A DNA stretch of 64,000 nucleotides from DATLLN01 sp963720885. Its GTDB lineage: Bacteria > Actinomycetota > Thermoleophilia > Gaiellales > JAICJC01. The notes beneath the pieces are model-generated. The model saw nothing but the letters and a program-made list of their open reading frames with translations. It searched no databases and had not been told where the DNA came from. The translations under genes and the position numbers were made by a program. The stretch covers positions 248,001 to 312,000 of the forward strand of contig CAVRGW010000006.1 of the NCBI GenBank assembly GCA_963720885.1. Direction: 5' to 3'. Positions 45,233-54,434 of this stretch are shown one piece after another. Within the stretch, counting starts at the first letter, position 1; every line of letters begins with the position of its first letter.

Positions 45233-48177
45233 TCAGCTGACGAGCACGCTGATGATCTCGTGCGGCCGGTAGGCGAGCTCGATCTCGCCGTCCTGCGACG
45301 CGCAGCTCGGCGCCGGCGTCCTCCAGCAGGTTGCAGCGCCGCGCGCGCGGTGAAGGGGACGCCGACCCGTAGGCGGGCGGTGCCGCGGGCGCCGTGGCAC
45401 TCGTACAGCCGCAGCACCAGCGCGTCCGAGTCCTCCGCGCGCTTGACGGTGTCCAGCACCAGGTTGGGGTCGTCGACCGCAAAGAACGAGCGCTCCGCCG
45501 CGGCCGGCGCCCAGCGGACCGGCGAGTCGAAGCGCGCCGCCTCGGCCACCACGCCGGCCTCGCGCCAGCCGCCGGTGTGCGGCATCACCGCGTAGGCGAA
45601 CTCGTGACGGCCGACGTCCGCGTTCGGGTCGGGCATCTGCGGCGAGCGCAGCAGGCTGATCCGCATCTGGTTGCCGTAGGTCGAGTAGCCGTACTTGCAG
45701 TCGGTCAGCAGCGCCACGCCGAAGCCGTGCTCGGACAGGTCGGCGAAGCGGTGGCCGGGCACCTCGTAGCGCGCCAGGTCGTGGCTGGTCGAGTAGTGCG
45801 TCGGCCGCTCGGCGTGCCCGAACTGCATCTGGTAGGTCGCATTGGGGGCGTGGACGGCGACCGGGAACAGCACCTTGAGCATCGTGTTCGACTCGCGCCA
45901 GTCGGCCTCGCAGTGGAACTCCAGCCGCGGAGAGCCGGCGTCCAGCCGCACGACCTGACGCATCGTGCTGTTCGGGCCGATCGGCCGCTCGATCGCCACC
46001 TCGGCACGCAGCGGGCCCGAGCTGAGCACCGTGCAGGACGTCGCAGGCGGCGCGTCGGCCACCGTCTCCAGATGGAACGGGTCGACGTCCCAAGCGTCGT
46101 ACGCCGTCGGCCGGTCGTCGTAGAGCTGCATGACGTTGCCCGGTCCGGCCAGCGCCTCGCGGCCGGTGGATCGCTCGACCAAGGAGCGCAGCGAGGCCGT
46201 CGCGTCCCAGCTCGGCGCGCAGCCGGCCGTTCTCGAGCACGATCGCGCCCGCGGTCTCGGTCACCGCGACGGCGTCCGGCGCCTCGCCGGTTCGGCCGTA
46301 GCCGTACGGCGGCGCCTCCACCCAGACCGGGCCGTCCGCCACCTCGGCGCGGGCAAAGCCGATCGTATTCAGCGGCGTCTCCGGCTCGCCCTCGCCCAGC
46401 GCCTCGGCGATCAGCCGCTCGGCACCGTCGATCACCGCCGCGTGGTCGCGGGCCGCGTCCTCGTACACCTCGGCGATGCTCGACCCGGGCAGGATGTCGT
46501 GGAACTGGTTCAGCAGCAGCAGCTGCCACGAGCTCGGCCAGCCGCTCGCGCGGCTGCTCGCCGCCGGCCACCGCCCAGAGGAACTCGGCGTCGTGCAGCG
46601 CCCGCTCCCCGGCCCGGTTGCCTTTCTTGACGGCCGCCTGGGTCGTGTAGGTGCCGCGGTGATACTCGAAGTACAGCTCGCCGACCACCGTCGCCAGCTC
46701 CCCGGCATCCGCCTCCAGCGCATCGAAGAACTCGTCGCTGGTCGTCATCGAGGTGCGCGGCACGCCCTGCAGGTCGGCGACCCGGCGCAGCGTCTCCAGC
46801 ATCTCCGGCGTCGGGCCGCCGCCACCGTCGCCCCAGCCGAACACCAGCAGGCTGCGGCCGGAGCGGTCGTGATCCTTGTAGTCGCGCGCGGTGCGGCGCA
46901 GCTCGGCCACCTCGACGGTGGCGTTGTAGGTGTCGGCCGGTGGGAAGTGCGCGAGCACCTCGCGAGCCGTCGATCCCCTGCCAGGTGAACGTGTGGTACG
47001 GCGGCGGGTTGAAGCGGTTCCAGGACAGCTTCTGGGTGAGGAACCGGCCGATCCCGGAGCCGCGCATGATCTGCGGCAGCTGGCCGTTGTAGCCGAACAC
47101 ATCGGGGTTCCAGAACTCGTTGCAGCGACGGCCGAACTCCCGCTCGAAGAACCGTTGCCCGTACAGGAACTGGCGGACGAGCGACTCGCCCGACGGCAGG
47201 TTGCAGTCCGGCTCGATCCACGTGCCGCCGCACCGGCACCCAGCGCCCGGCCTCGACCTGCCGGCGGATCCGCGCGTACAGGTCGGGGTTGCGCGTGCGG
47301 ATCCAGTCGTACTGCTGGGCCTGCGAGCAGGCGAACCGGAACTCCGGGTAGCGCTCCATGTACGCGGTCTGCGAGCTGAACGTGCGGACGGCCTTGCGGT
47401 AGGTCTCGGCCAGCGGCCACAGCCAGGCCGTGTCCAGGTGCCCGTGGCCGATCGCCGACAGCCGGTGCACGTGCGAGCCGTTGCGGTTGGCCAGCAGCTC
47501 GCCGAGGATCTCCCGCGAGCGCGGCCCAGCTGGCCGCGGTCGTCCTCCGACCAGACGTTGCAGACCTCGTTCAGCCCGGCCAGCAGCCGGCCCGCCCAGG
47601 ACTCGTCGAGGCCGTTGGCGGCGTCCGCCTCCAGCCGGCGGAGCACGTCGAAGTCATGGTGTAGCTCCCACGCCTCGCGGTCGAACCGGGCGATCTGGCA
47701 GCGGTCGAGCACCACCGGTTCGCGCGAGGCGAACGGCCGGTCGAGCTTGCCGAACTTGCCGTTGCAGGCCAGCTCGACCCGCAGGTCGAGCCGCTCTCCG
47801 CCGCCCGCCGACCCCAGCACCTGCGCGTCGATTCGCGCGCCCATCGGGCTGGTGTTCAGGCCCTGGACGGACCGCCCGCCGATCCACAGCGTGGCCTCGC
47901 TGTGGCTGATCCAGAGCAGGTCGACCCGCTCGCCGGCCCACTCCTCCGGCACGGTCGCGCCCACCTGGAACCAGTAGGTCGCCCACAGCGGGCCGAAGGT
48001 GTCGCCCAGCGAGGCATCGCGATAGTCGAGCCGTTCGGCCTCGTCCGGCGGGATGCGGTCGACCGGTCCCGCCACCCGCAGCACGTCGGGATCGCGCACA
48101 TCCGCCCAGATCCGCGCGCGGATCCGCTCGCCGACCTGCGCGATGCGGTCGCGTGTGTACCGGGGGTGGCGCTGCAT
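45233..48177 (-). CDS. Glycoside hydrolase family 38 alpha-mannosidase, frame-broken
   Basis: About 980 residues are recovered over seven breaks (near 47515, 47230, 46970, 46520, 46192, 45340 and 45297; six surplus bases, one missing, matching the span). GH38 motifs are intact: GHGHLDTAWLWPLAET with the zinc His-x-Asp, FWNPDVFGYNGQLPQIM with the nucleophile Asp, and NQFHDILPGSSIAEVYEDA near the end of the catalytic part. A large beta-rich C-terminal region follows. The N-terminal part contains the sugar-binding-like LLWISHSEATLWIGG. No signal peptide is seen, so it probably cleaves alpha-mannosides in the cytoplasm after uptake by the adjacent importer. Confidence 0.88.
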
Positions 48178-48206
48178 GCTCGCGCAACCCTAGAGCACGG
48201 GCTCGC

Positions 48207-49403
48207 TCAGGTCGGCTGCAACAAAGGGGTCTGACCCCGTTGTTGCACGTCCGGCCCGGCGCTGACCAGCAGGCTCAGCCCGGCCGCCAGGAAGCAGACC
48301 GCGGAGGCCGAGACGAAGAACGCGCCGTAGCCGCCGGTCAGGTCGTACAGCTCGCCGCCGCCGATGCCGCCCAGCGCCGAACCGGCCTGGTGCATCGCGC
48401 CGATCAACCCCAGCACCAGCGCCCAGCCGCCATGGCGGAACGAGCTGCGGGCGAGCGCCGTGGTCGGCGGCACCGACGAGAAGTCGGCCAGCCCGAACAG
48501 CACCGCGAACACCGCCAGCAGCTCGGTCGTCTGCAGCAGTGGCAACAACAGCAGCACCAGGCCGCGCGTCGAGTAGATGACCGCAAGCAGTAGGCGCGGG
48601 TTGACGCGGTCGGTGATCACGCCCGACGCGAACGTGCCGACCAGGTTGAACAGCGCTAGGCTGGCCGCCAGCGACGACGCCGTCCCGCCGCCGATGTGGC
48701 ACCCCTCCATGTACGCGACCAGGTGCGTATCGGTGACGCCGGTCGAGGTGACGCCGCAGACGAAGAACGGGATCGAGAGCAGCCAGAAGTCGCCGACCCG
48801 GATCACCTGGCGGATCGGCGGCGGGTTGGCGCGGGTCACCGGCGCGCTGACGTTGGGCCGCAGGAACCAGAGCACACCGACCAGCGCGACCGCGATCAGC
48901 GCGGCCAGCAGCACCAGCGCCGCCTCCAGCGAGATCGCCAGCGCCAGCCGCGACGTCGGCAGCATCACGATCGCCCCCGCCGCGGTGGCGGCGCCGACCA
49001 CGCCGAACAGCGTGCCCTGGCGCTCCGTGTACAGCTGGGCGACGATCACCATCAGCGTGGAGTTGGCGGCCAGCCCGGCGCCGAATCCCGCGACGATGCC
49101 GACCAGGAAGACGGCGATGCCCAGGTTCGGGGCGACCGCGCCCAGGCCGTAGCCGGCGACGCCCAGCACCATGCCGGCGGCCAGCACCTTCCACGGGCTG
49201 ACCCGCTCCAGCAGCTTGCCGCCGACGATCTGGGCCAGCCCCATCGACAGGAAGCTGGCGGTCACGATCAGCGAGACGTCGCCCCGGGTGACATCGAAGG
49301 CGTCCTGCCACGAGATCACGAAGTTGGCCAGCGAGCCGCGGGCGCCGTAGTAGGCCAGCCCGGCGGCCATCACGGCCAGCAGTGGAAGGATGCTGCGCTT
49401 CAC
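48207..49403 (-). CDS. Major facilitator superfamily transporter
   Basis: This 398-residue protein has about 12 membrane segments. The loop after helix 2 (GGKLLERVSPWKVLAAG) and its repeat in the second half (SGVITDRVNPRLLLAV) are MFS features. It resembles monocarboxylate/oxalate-type permeases but the substrate is unknown. The GTG overlaps the kinase stop by one base. Its last residues (VQQRGQTPLLQPT) are encoded by the 31-bp palindrome, so the repeat has extended this protein. No C-terminal function is expected from that tail. Confidence 0.88.
   Translation of the reverse strand: MKRSILPLLAVMAAGLAYYGARGSLANFVISWQDAFDVTRGDVSLIVTASFLSMGLAQIVGGKLLERVSPWKVLAAGMVLGVAGYGLGAVAPNLGIAVFLVGIVAGFGAGLAANSTLMVIVAQLYTERQGTLFGVVGAATAAGAIVMLPTSRLALAISLEAALVLLAALIAVALVGVLWFLRPNVSAPVTRANPPPIRQVIRVGDFWLLSIPFFVCGVTSTGVTDTHLVAYMEGCHIGGGTASSLAASLALFNLVGTFASGVITDRVNPRLLLAVIYSTRGLVLLLLPLLQTTELLAVFAVLFGLADFSSVPPTTALARSSFRHGGWALVLGLIGAMHQAGSALGGIGGGELYDLTGGYGAFFVSASAVCFLAAGLSLLVSAGPDVQQRGQTPLLQPT
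48217..48247. repeat. 31-bp palindromic repeat, copy 4
   Basis: Identical in sequence to the copy at 25961 (TGCAACAA, core GGGGTCTGACCCC, TTGTTGCA). It lies within the last codons of the MFS gene and 40 bases from the start of the mannosidase gene. Confidence 0.93.
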
Positions 49404-50776
49404 TAGCCGGTGGGCAGCATCACCGTGAATCGGGTCTGGCCGGGCTGCGACTTGACCGAGATGTTGCCCCGGTGGCCGACGACGATGCGGCGGGCGATGT
49501 CGAGCCCCAGGCCGGTGCCCTTGCCGACCGGCTTGGTGGTGAAGAACGGGTCGAAGATCTTGCTCTGGATCTCGGCCGGGATACCCGGGCCGTCGTCCTC
49601 GATGTCAACGGCGATCCGCGGGCCGGACGCCCGGGTGGTGATGATGATCGTGCCCTCGCCGTCCAGCGCGTCCAGCGCGTTGGACAGCAGGTTCGTCCAC
49701 ACCTGGTTCAGCTCGGAGCCGCGGGCGGTGATCCGGGGCAGCGACCGGTCGTAGTTACGGACGACCTTGACCTGGCAGTGCTTGAGCCGGTAGCCGAGGA
49801 TGGTCAGCGTGTTGTCGATGCCGTCGTGGATGTCGAGATCCTCGATCTGCATCCGGTCCATGTACGTGTAGTCCTTGACGGCGCCGACCAGGTGCGAGAT
49901 CCGCTCGGTGCTCTCGTGCAGCTCCTCGACCAGCGTGTGCGCCGTCAGCGAGGCGGCAACCCACTCCAGCGCGTCGCCGGTGGCGGTGCCGGAGTGCGCT
50001 GCCAGCCGCTCCAGCCACTCGTTGTCCAGCCTGGCGCGGGCGAGCGGTTCCGCCAGCCGCCAGCCCTCGTATCCCATCTCGTCGATCTTGGCGGCCAGCG
50101 CGTCCTCGCGGTCGGCGGCGGCGATCGCGTCCTCCTCGACGCCGGCCTTGGCCTGCTTCATCGCCTGGATCTGGAGCTCGACCAGCACGGCCGCATCCTC
50201 GCGCTCGACGCCGCTCGAGACGAAGTGGTGGACGGTCTTCAGCAGCGTGTCCAGCGCCTCCCCCAGCTCCGACGCGGTGCGCCGGGCGGCGGCGGCGGGG
50301 TTGTTCATCTCGTGCGCCAGGCCGGCCGACAGCGTGCCCAGGGCGGCCAGCTTCTCCTGCTGGCGGACGGTCGACTCGGCCATCTGCGCGACCGGGCCGA
50401 TCAGCCGCACCGTCGTCTCCATGGCGGACGGCGCCTGCTGGATGAACTCGCGGAAGTCCTCGGCGCTCCAGCGCATCAGCCGCATCGGCTCGATGACGAC
50501 GCCGGTGGCGACCGGCGGGTCGCCGGTCAGCGCGTTGCCTGCGCCGGCGTAGGTCGGGGCCTCGCGGCGGCCGACCACGATGTCGACGCCGTTGACGCGG
50601 CGCGACCACTCGACCGCCCCCTCGAGGATGATCGAGAAGTGGCCCAGCAGCACGCCCTCCTTGAACAGCTTGTCGCCGACCTCCAGCCGCATCTCCTGGC
50701 CCTTGGCCAGGAAGCCGTCGACCACCTCGGGCTCGACGCCGTCGAACAGGTCGATCTCGGAGAGGACGTCGATCAT
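49403..50776 (-). CDS. Histidine kinase with N-terminal cyclic-nucleotide-binding-like domain
   Basis: The 457-residue cytoplasmic protein starts with a CAP-ED/cNMP-binding fold (residues about 1-120: LFDGVEPEVVDGFLAKGQEM, GHFSIILEGAVEW). The dimerisation domain carries His155 in GLAHEMNNPAAAARR. The ATPase domain has the N box NQVWTNLLSNALDAL, G1 DDGPGIP and G2 GKGTGLGLDIARRIV. The usual phosphate-binding Arg motif of true cAMP binders is not evident, so the sensor domain may bind something else. It overlaps the receiver-oxidoreductase gene by ATGA, which makes that protein its natural partner. Confidence 0.9.
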   Translation of the reverse strand: MIDVLSEIDLFDGVEPEVVDGFLAKGQEMRLEVGDKLFKEGVLLGHFSIILEGAVEWSRRVNGVDIVVGRREAPTYAGAGNALTGDPPVATGVVIEPMRLMRWSAEDFREFIQQAPSAMETTVRLIGPVAQMAESTVRQQEKLAALGTLSAGLAHEMNNPAAAARRTASELGEALDTLLKTVHHFVSSGVEREDAAVLVELQIQAMKQAKAGVEEDAIAAADREDALAAKIDEMGYEGWRLAEPLARARLDNEWLERLAAHSGTATGDALEWVAASLTAHTLVEELHESTERISHLVGAVKDYTYMDRMQIEDLDIHDGIDNTLTILGYRLKHCQVKVVRNYDRSLPRITARGSELNQVWTNLLSNALDALDGEGTIIITTRASGPRIAVDIEDDGPGIPAEIQSKIFDPFFTTKPVGKGTGLGLDIARRIVVGHRGNISVKSQPGQTRFTVMLPTG

Positions 50777-52461
50777 CCCGCGGGCGTGGCCAGGTACTCG
50801 TGGACGAAGCTGACGGCCATCGACCCCTCGCCCACGGCCGAGGCGACGCGCTTCATCGACTGGCTGCGCACGTCGCCTGCGACGAAGACGCCGGGCAGGC
50901 TGGTCTCCAGCAGGTAGGGCGAGCGATCGAGGCGCCAACGCGGGCGGACGTCCTCGACCAGCAGCTCGGAGCCGGCCAGCACGAAGCCCTTGCCGTCGCG
51001 GGCGACAGCCGCCGGCAGCCAGTCGGTCTGCGGGCGGGCGCCGATGAAGACGAACATCGCGGCCAGATCCACGTCGTCCAGCTCGCCGTTGCGCGTGTCG
51101 CGGACGGTGATCCGCTCCAGGTTCTCGTCGCCGTGCGCCTCGGCCACCTCGCCGTACAGGCGGACGTCGATGTTGTCGGTGGCGTCGATGGTGTCGATCA
51201 GGTAGCGCGACATGCTCTTGCCCAGGTCGCCGCCGCGGCAGAGGATGGTCACGTGCTGGGCGTAGCCTGAGAAGTAGATGGCGGCCTGGCCGGCCGAGTT
51301 TGCTCCACCGACAACCACCACGCGCTCGTCGCGGCAGGAGACGCCCTCGGTGCGGGAGCCGCCGTAGTAGACGCCGCGGCCGGTCAGCCCCTCGATCCCC
51401 GGCGCGTCCAGGCGGCGGTAGTCGACGCCGGTCGAGATGATCACGGCGGACGCGCCGAGCTCGTCGCCGCCGGCCAGCCGGACGATCTTGGCCGGGCCCT
51501 TCTCCTCGATCTCGGTGACCTCCTGGACGGTCAGCAGCTCGGCGCCGAACCGCTGCGCCTGGGTGGTGGCGCGGCGGGCGAGGTCGCCTCCCGAGAGGCC
51601 GACCGGGAAGCCCAGGTAGTTCTCGATGCGCGAGCTCTGGCCGGCCTGGCCGCCCGGCGCCTCCCGCTCGACCAGCGCCGTCTGCAGGCCCTCGGACGCG
51701 CCGTAGACCGCGGCCGCCAGCCCGGCCGGGCCGCCGCCGACGATCACCAGGTCGTAGAAGCGGAGCTCGGCACGGCGGCGGATGCCGGCGCTCTCCGCCA
51801 GCTGCTCGGTGGTCGGGCTCTGCAGCACCGTCCCGTCAGGCAACAGCACCAGCGGCAGCGACGCGTCGCCGTCGGCGGCCGCCAGCAGACGCCGTCCCTC
51901 GTCATCCCGCTCGACGTCCAGCCAGCGGTAGGGAACCTGGTTTCGGGCCAGCAGGTCGCGGGCGTCGTGCGACTCGCGCGACCAGCGGTGGCCGACGATC
52001 TGGATGCGGTCGGAGGCGGCCGGGGCCTCGGCCCGCCAGGCGTCGAGCAGGTCGTCGACGATCGGGTAGAGCTGCTCCTCCGGCGGATCCCAGGGCTTCA
52101 GCAGGTAGTGGTCGAGCGACACGCGGTTGATCGCGTCGATCGCCGCCTGGGTGTCGGCGTAGGCGGTGAGCAGGACGCGCTTGGCCTCGGGCGCGACGCC
52201 GATCGCCTCCTCCAGGAACTCGACGCCGGACATGCCGGGCATCCGCTGGTCGGCCAGCAGCAGAGCGACGGAGGCGCCGCGCAGCTTGGATTGGCGGACG
52301 GCGTCCAGCGCGTCGGCGCCGCTCTCGGCGCGCAGCACGCGGAAGTCGCGGCCGTAGCGGCGGCGCAGGTCGCGCTCGACCGCGCGGGCGACCGACGGCT
52401 CGTCGTCGACGGCGACCAGGACGGGCCGTGCGGCCTCGGGCGCCTCCGGCGCAGCGCTCAC
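50773..52461 (-). CDS. Receiver domain fused to a thioredoxin-reductase-like flavoprotein
   Basis: This 562-residue protein has an unusual domain order. Residues about 13-130 form a response-regulator receiver with all key residues: Asp19/Asp20, phospho-acceptor Asp71, Thr99 and Lys122. Residues about 165-245 look like a glutaredoxin/thioredoxin-type fold (VPYRWLDVERDDEG, SLPLVLLPDG) without its CxxC. The rest is a TrxR-like two-domain oxidoreductase with FAD motif VIVGGGPAGLAAAVYGASEG and NADPH motif VVVGGANSAGQAA. The redox CxxC of true thioredoxin reductase is absent; only single Cys residues remain. Phosphorylation by the overlapping kinase gene probably controls the flavoprotein output. 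GTG start, GTGA overlap upstream. Confidence 0.9.
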   Translation of the reverse strand: MSAAPEAPEAARPVLVAVDDEPSVARAVERDLRRRYGRDFRVLRAESGADALDAVRQSKLRGASVALLLADQRMPGMSGVEFLEEAIGVAPEAKRVLLTAYADTQAAIDAINRVSLDHYLLKPWDPPEEQLYPIVDDLLDAWRAEAPAASDRIQIVGHRWSRESHDARDLLARNQVPYRWLDVERDDEGRRLLAAADGDASLPLVLLPDGTVLQSPTTEQLAESAGIRRRAELRFYDLVIVGGGPAGLAAAVYGASEGLQTALVEREAPGGQAGQSSRIENYLGFPVGLSGGDLARRATTQAQRFGAELLTVQEVTEIEEKGPAKIVRLAGGDELGASAVIISTGVDYRRLDAPGIEGLTGRGVYYGGSRTEGVSCRDERVVVVGGANSAGQAAIYFSGYAQHVTILCRGGDLGKSMSRYLIDTIDATDNIDVRLYGEVAEAHGDENLERITVRDTRNGELDDVDLAAMFVFIGARPQTDWLPAAVARDGKGFVLAGSELLVEDVRPRWRLDRSPYLLETSLPGVFVAGDVRSQSMKRVASAVGEGSMAVSFVHEYLATPAG

Positions 52462-52739
52462 CCGTCTCCGCCCACCGTGAAGGCGACCTCGTCCGGGTAG
52501 CACCAGAACCAGTCCTCGCCCGGCTCGGCCGAGCGGATCACCGGGTGGCCGGTCTCGGTCGCGTGGGCCGTGGCGTGGCGGTTGGGCGAGGAGTCACAGC
52601 AGCCGATATGGCCGCAGTTCGTGCACATGCGCAGATGCAGCCAGCGCGCGCCGATCTTGAGGCAGTCCTCGCAGCCCGGGATCTGCTCCGGGAGCTCGGC
52701 GTACTCGATGGTGTCCAGGTGTCCGCAGCTCACCGCCAT
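52458..52739 (-). CDS. UBP-type zinc-finger protein
   Basis: This 93-residue protein is essentially one ZnF-UBP domain. Metal ligands are visible as CGHLD near the start, CEDC, CTNCGHIGCCD and a series of His (RHATAHATETGHPV), ending in DWFWCYPDEVAF. In eukaryotes this fold binds free ubiquitin C-termini; bacterial copies have no assigned partner. It lies directly upstream of the receiver-flavoprotein (GTGA overlap), so a redox or zinc-dependent role in that cassette is suggested. Confidence 0.88.
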   Translation of the reverse strand: MAVSCGHLDTIEYAELPEQIPGCEDCLKIGARWLHLRMCTNCGHIGCCDSSPNRHATAHATETGHPVIRSAEPGEDWFWCYPDEVAFTVGGDG

Positions 52740-53362
52740 GCCAGCACTCCCTTCGCGTCGGCGAGTGTCAACGACTCGGCGTAGACCGGCGAGCCCGGCT
52801 GCAGCTGGCGGCCGCCGTCGCGCAGGTTGCCGACGTCGAGCGGCGCGAAGCCGAACTGGTCGATCAGCTCGGCGACGCTCATCTTGGCGTCCTCGTCGTC
52901 GCCGGCGATGTACATCGCGAGCCGGTCGTCGAAGTCGGCGTCCGGCTTGCCACCCTCGCCGAGATCCGTCCATAGCATCGTGTTGAACGACTTGACAACA
53001 CGCGAGCGGTCGAGGTGCCGCGCGGTCAGCTCGCTGGAGGTCAGCTCGTCGGAGTCGAGCTCCGGGATGTTGCCGTCGCGGTTCGGGTAGTAGTTCATGG
53101 CGTCGACGACGATGCGCCCGGCGAGCGCGTCGGCCGGGAGCTCGTCGAGTGCCTTGAACGGGATGGCGATCAGGATGATGACGCCGAAGTGCGCGGTCTC
53201 CTCGACGGTCGCCGCGCGTGCGCCGTGGCCGATCTCCGCGGCCAGCGGCTCGACGCTCTCCGGGCCGCGCGAGTTCGCGATCGCCACCTCGTGCCCTGAC
53301 TGGGCGGCGAGCCGCGCCACCGCCCCGCCGATCTTGCCGCTGCCGATCACGCCGATACGCAT
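52730..53362 (-). CDS. NADPH-dependent F420 reductase-like protein
   Basis: The 210-residue Rossmann protein begins RIGVIGSGKIGGAVARLAAQ, with SRGPES after beta-2 giving an NADP-binding pattern. VVDAMNYYP and KSFNTMLW match the Npd/F420:NADP oxidoreductase family (NPF domain). It may interconvert NADPH and reduced F420, or act as a related ketoacid-type reductase. The ATG is preceded by GAGGAGG at five bases. Its 3' end overlaps the zinc-finger gene by ten bases, making it the first gene of the cassette. Confidence 0.85.
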   Translation of the reverse strand: MRIGVIGSGKIGGAVARLAAQSGHEVAIANSRGPESVEPLAAEIGHGARAATVEETAHFGVIILIAIPFKALDELPADALAGRIVVDAMNYYPNRDGNIPELDSDELTSSELTARHLDRSRVVKSFNTMLWTDLGEGGKPDADFDDRLAMYIAGDDEDAKMSVAELIDQFGFAPLDVGNLRDGGRQLQPGSPVYAESLTLADAKGVLAWR

Positions 53363-53421
53363 CGCTGCCTCCTCACGTTCACCCTTCTCTCCCCGGACAC
53401 TAGTAGGGCTGTCAAGGCACC

Positions 53422-53652
53422 GGGGTCTGACCCCGCTCTGACCCCGCTCTGACCCCAGCCGTGCCAACTTCGCGCCGATGTTGCGGAGAGTCGCGCGTCG
53501 ACCCGGCGGGCTCGTCACGGGCGGCGTGGCGAAGCGCGGAAATGCGTGACGGAGCTCGCAAGAACACCGTGGGGCCGAGACGCGCGCGTAGCCGGATTGG
53601 CACGGGTGGTTGCGAACTCTTGGCTCAAGCGGGGTCAGAGCGGGGTCAGACC
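53422..53652. repeat. 231-bp element bounded by 26-bp inverted GGGGTC-type repeats
   Basis: The left end has GGGGTCTGACCCC followed by two more CTGACCCC units (53422-53456). The right end (53627-53652) is an exact reverse complement of the first 26 bases. Inside, CCGTGCCAA (53460) and TTGGCACGG (53595) form a second nested inverted pair. No convincing gene lies within. The arrangement resembles a bacterial interspersed mosaic element or a small non-autonomous mobile unit. It fills the gap between the F420-reductase-like gene and the aldolase gene. Confidence 0.85.
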
Positions 53653-53665
53653 CCGGTCGGCGAGC

Positions 53666-54418
53666 TTAGAGCTGGTAGCCGGGGTTCTCGCGGTCGAGGC
53701 GGCGCTTGATCGCCGCGAAGAGCGAGGGCGCGGCGCCTGCGTCGCGCTCCCACTGCGAGGCGGTCAGCGTCGCCACCTCGTCGTTGACGCGCATCAGCGG
53801 CCGGCCGGTCGACTGGGCGAGCACCTGCACCTGGCAGGCCCGCTCCAGGAAGTAGAGCTTGTGCCACGCGTCGGCCACGTCCGTGCCGACCACCAGCACC
53901 CCGTGGTTCTCGAGGATGACGACGGTCACGTCGTCGCCGATCGCCTCGCCGATGCGCGTCCCCTCATCCTCCGCCGTCGCGAAGCCCCCGTAGTCCAGTC
54001 GCGCCGTGTGGCCGTGGAAGTACATCGAGTTCTGGCTGACCTCGGTGATGAACCCGTCCTCGGTCAGCGACAGGGCCGTCGCGTACGGCATGTGCGTATG
54101 CAGCACACAGCGCGCGTCCGCCCGGGCGCGGTGCGCGCCGCGGTGGATCATGAACGCCGTCGCGTCCCACTCGCCCGAGCCCTCGACGACGTTGCCGTCC
54201 AGATCCACGGTGAGGATGTCCGACGCGCACAGCTCCGACCAGTGCGGGCCGTAGCGGTTCAGGAGGAACAGGTCGTCACGGCCGGGGACGGCCAGGCTGA
54301 AGTGATTGTCGATCCCCTCGTTGAAGCCGTGCAGCGCCGCCGCCCGGAAACAGGCCGCCAGATCGATCTTCGCCTGCTTGACGATGTCGATCTTGGGAGG
54401 CGTTGCGATCTCTGTCAT
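53666..54418 (-). CDS. Class II aldolase/adducin-family protein
   Basis: This 250-residue protein has the zinc site of the family: HTHMPYA carries two metal His, and ILENHGVLVVG the third. NEGIDNHFSLAVPG and YGPHWSE match the phosphate-binding region. Relatives are fuculose-phosphate aldolase, ribulose-phosphate epimerase and related decarboxylases. Its ATG lies only 16 bases (or four, if the antiporter uses TTG) from the divergent antiporter start. Confidence 0.9.
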   Translation of the reverse strand: MTEIATPPKIDIVKQAKIDLAACFRAAALHGFNEGIDNHFSLAVPGRDDLFLLNRYGPHWSELCASDILTVDLDGNVVEGSGEWDATAFMIHRGAHRARADARCVLHTHMPYATALSLTEDGFITEVSQNSMYFHGHTARLDYGGFATAEDEGTRIGEAIGDDVTVVILENHGVLVVGTDVADAWHKLYFLERACQVQVLAQSTGRPLMRVNDEVATLTASQWERDAGAAPSLFAAIKRRLDRENPGYQL

Positions 54419-54434
54419 CTGGTTGAGTGTACCG

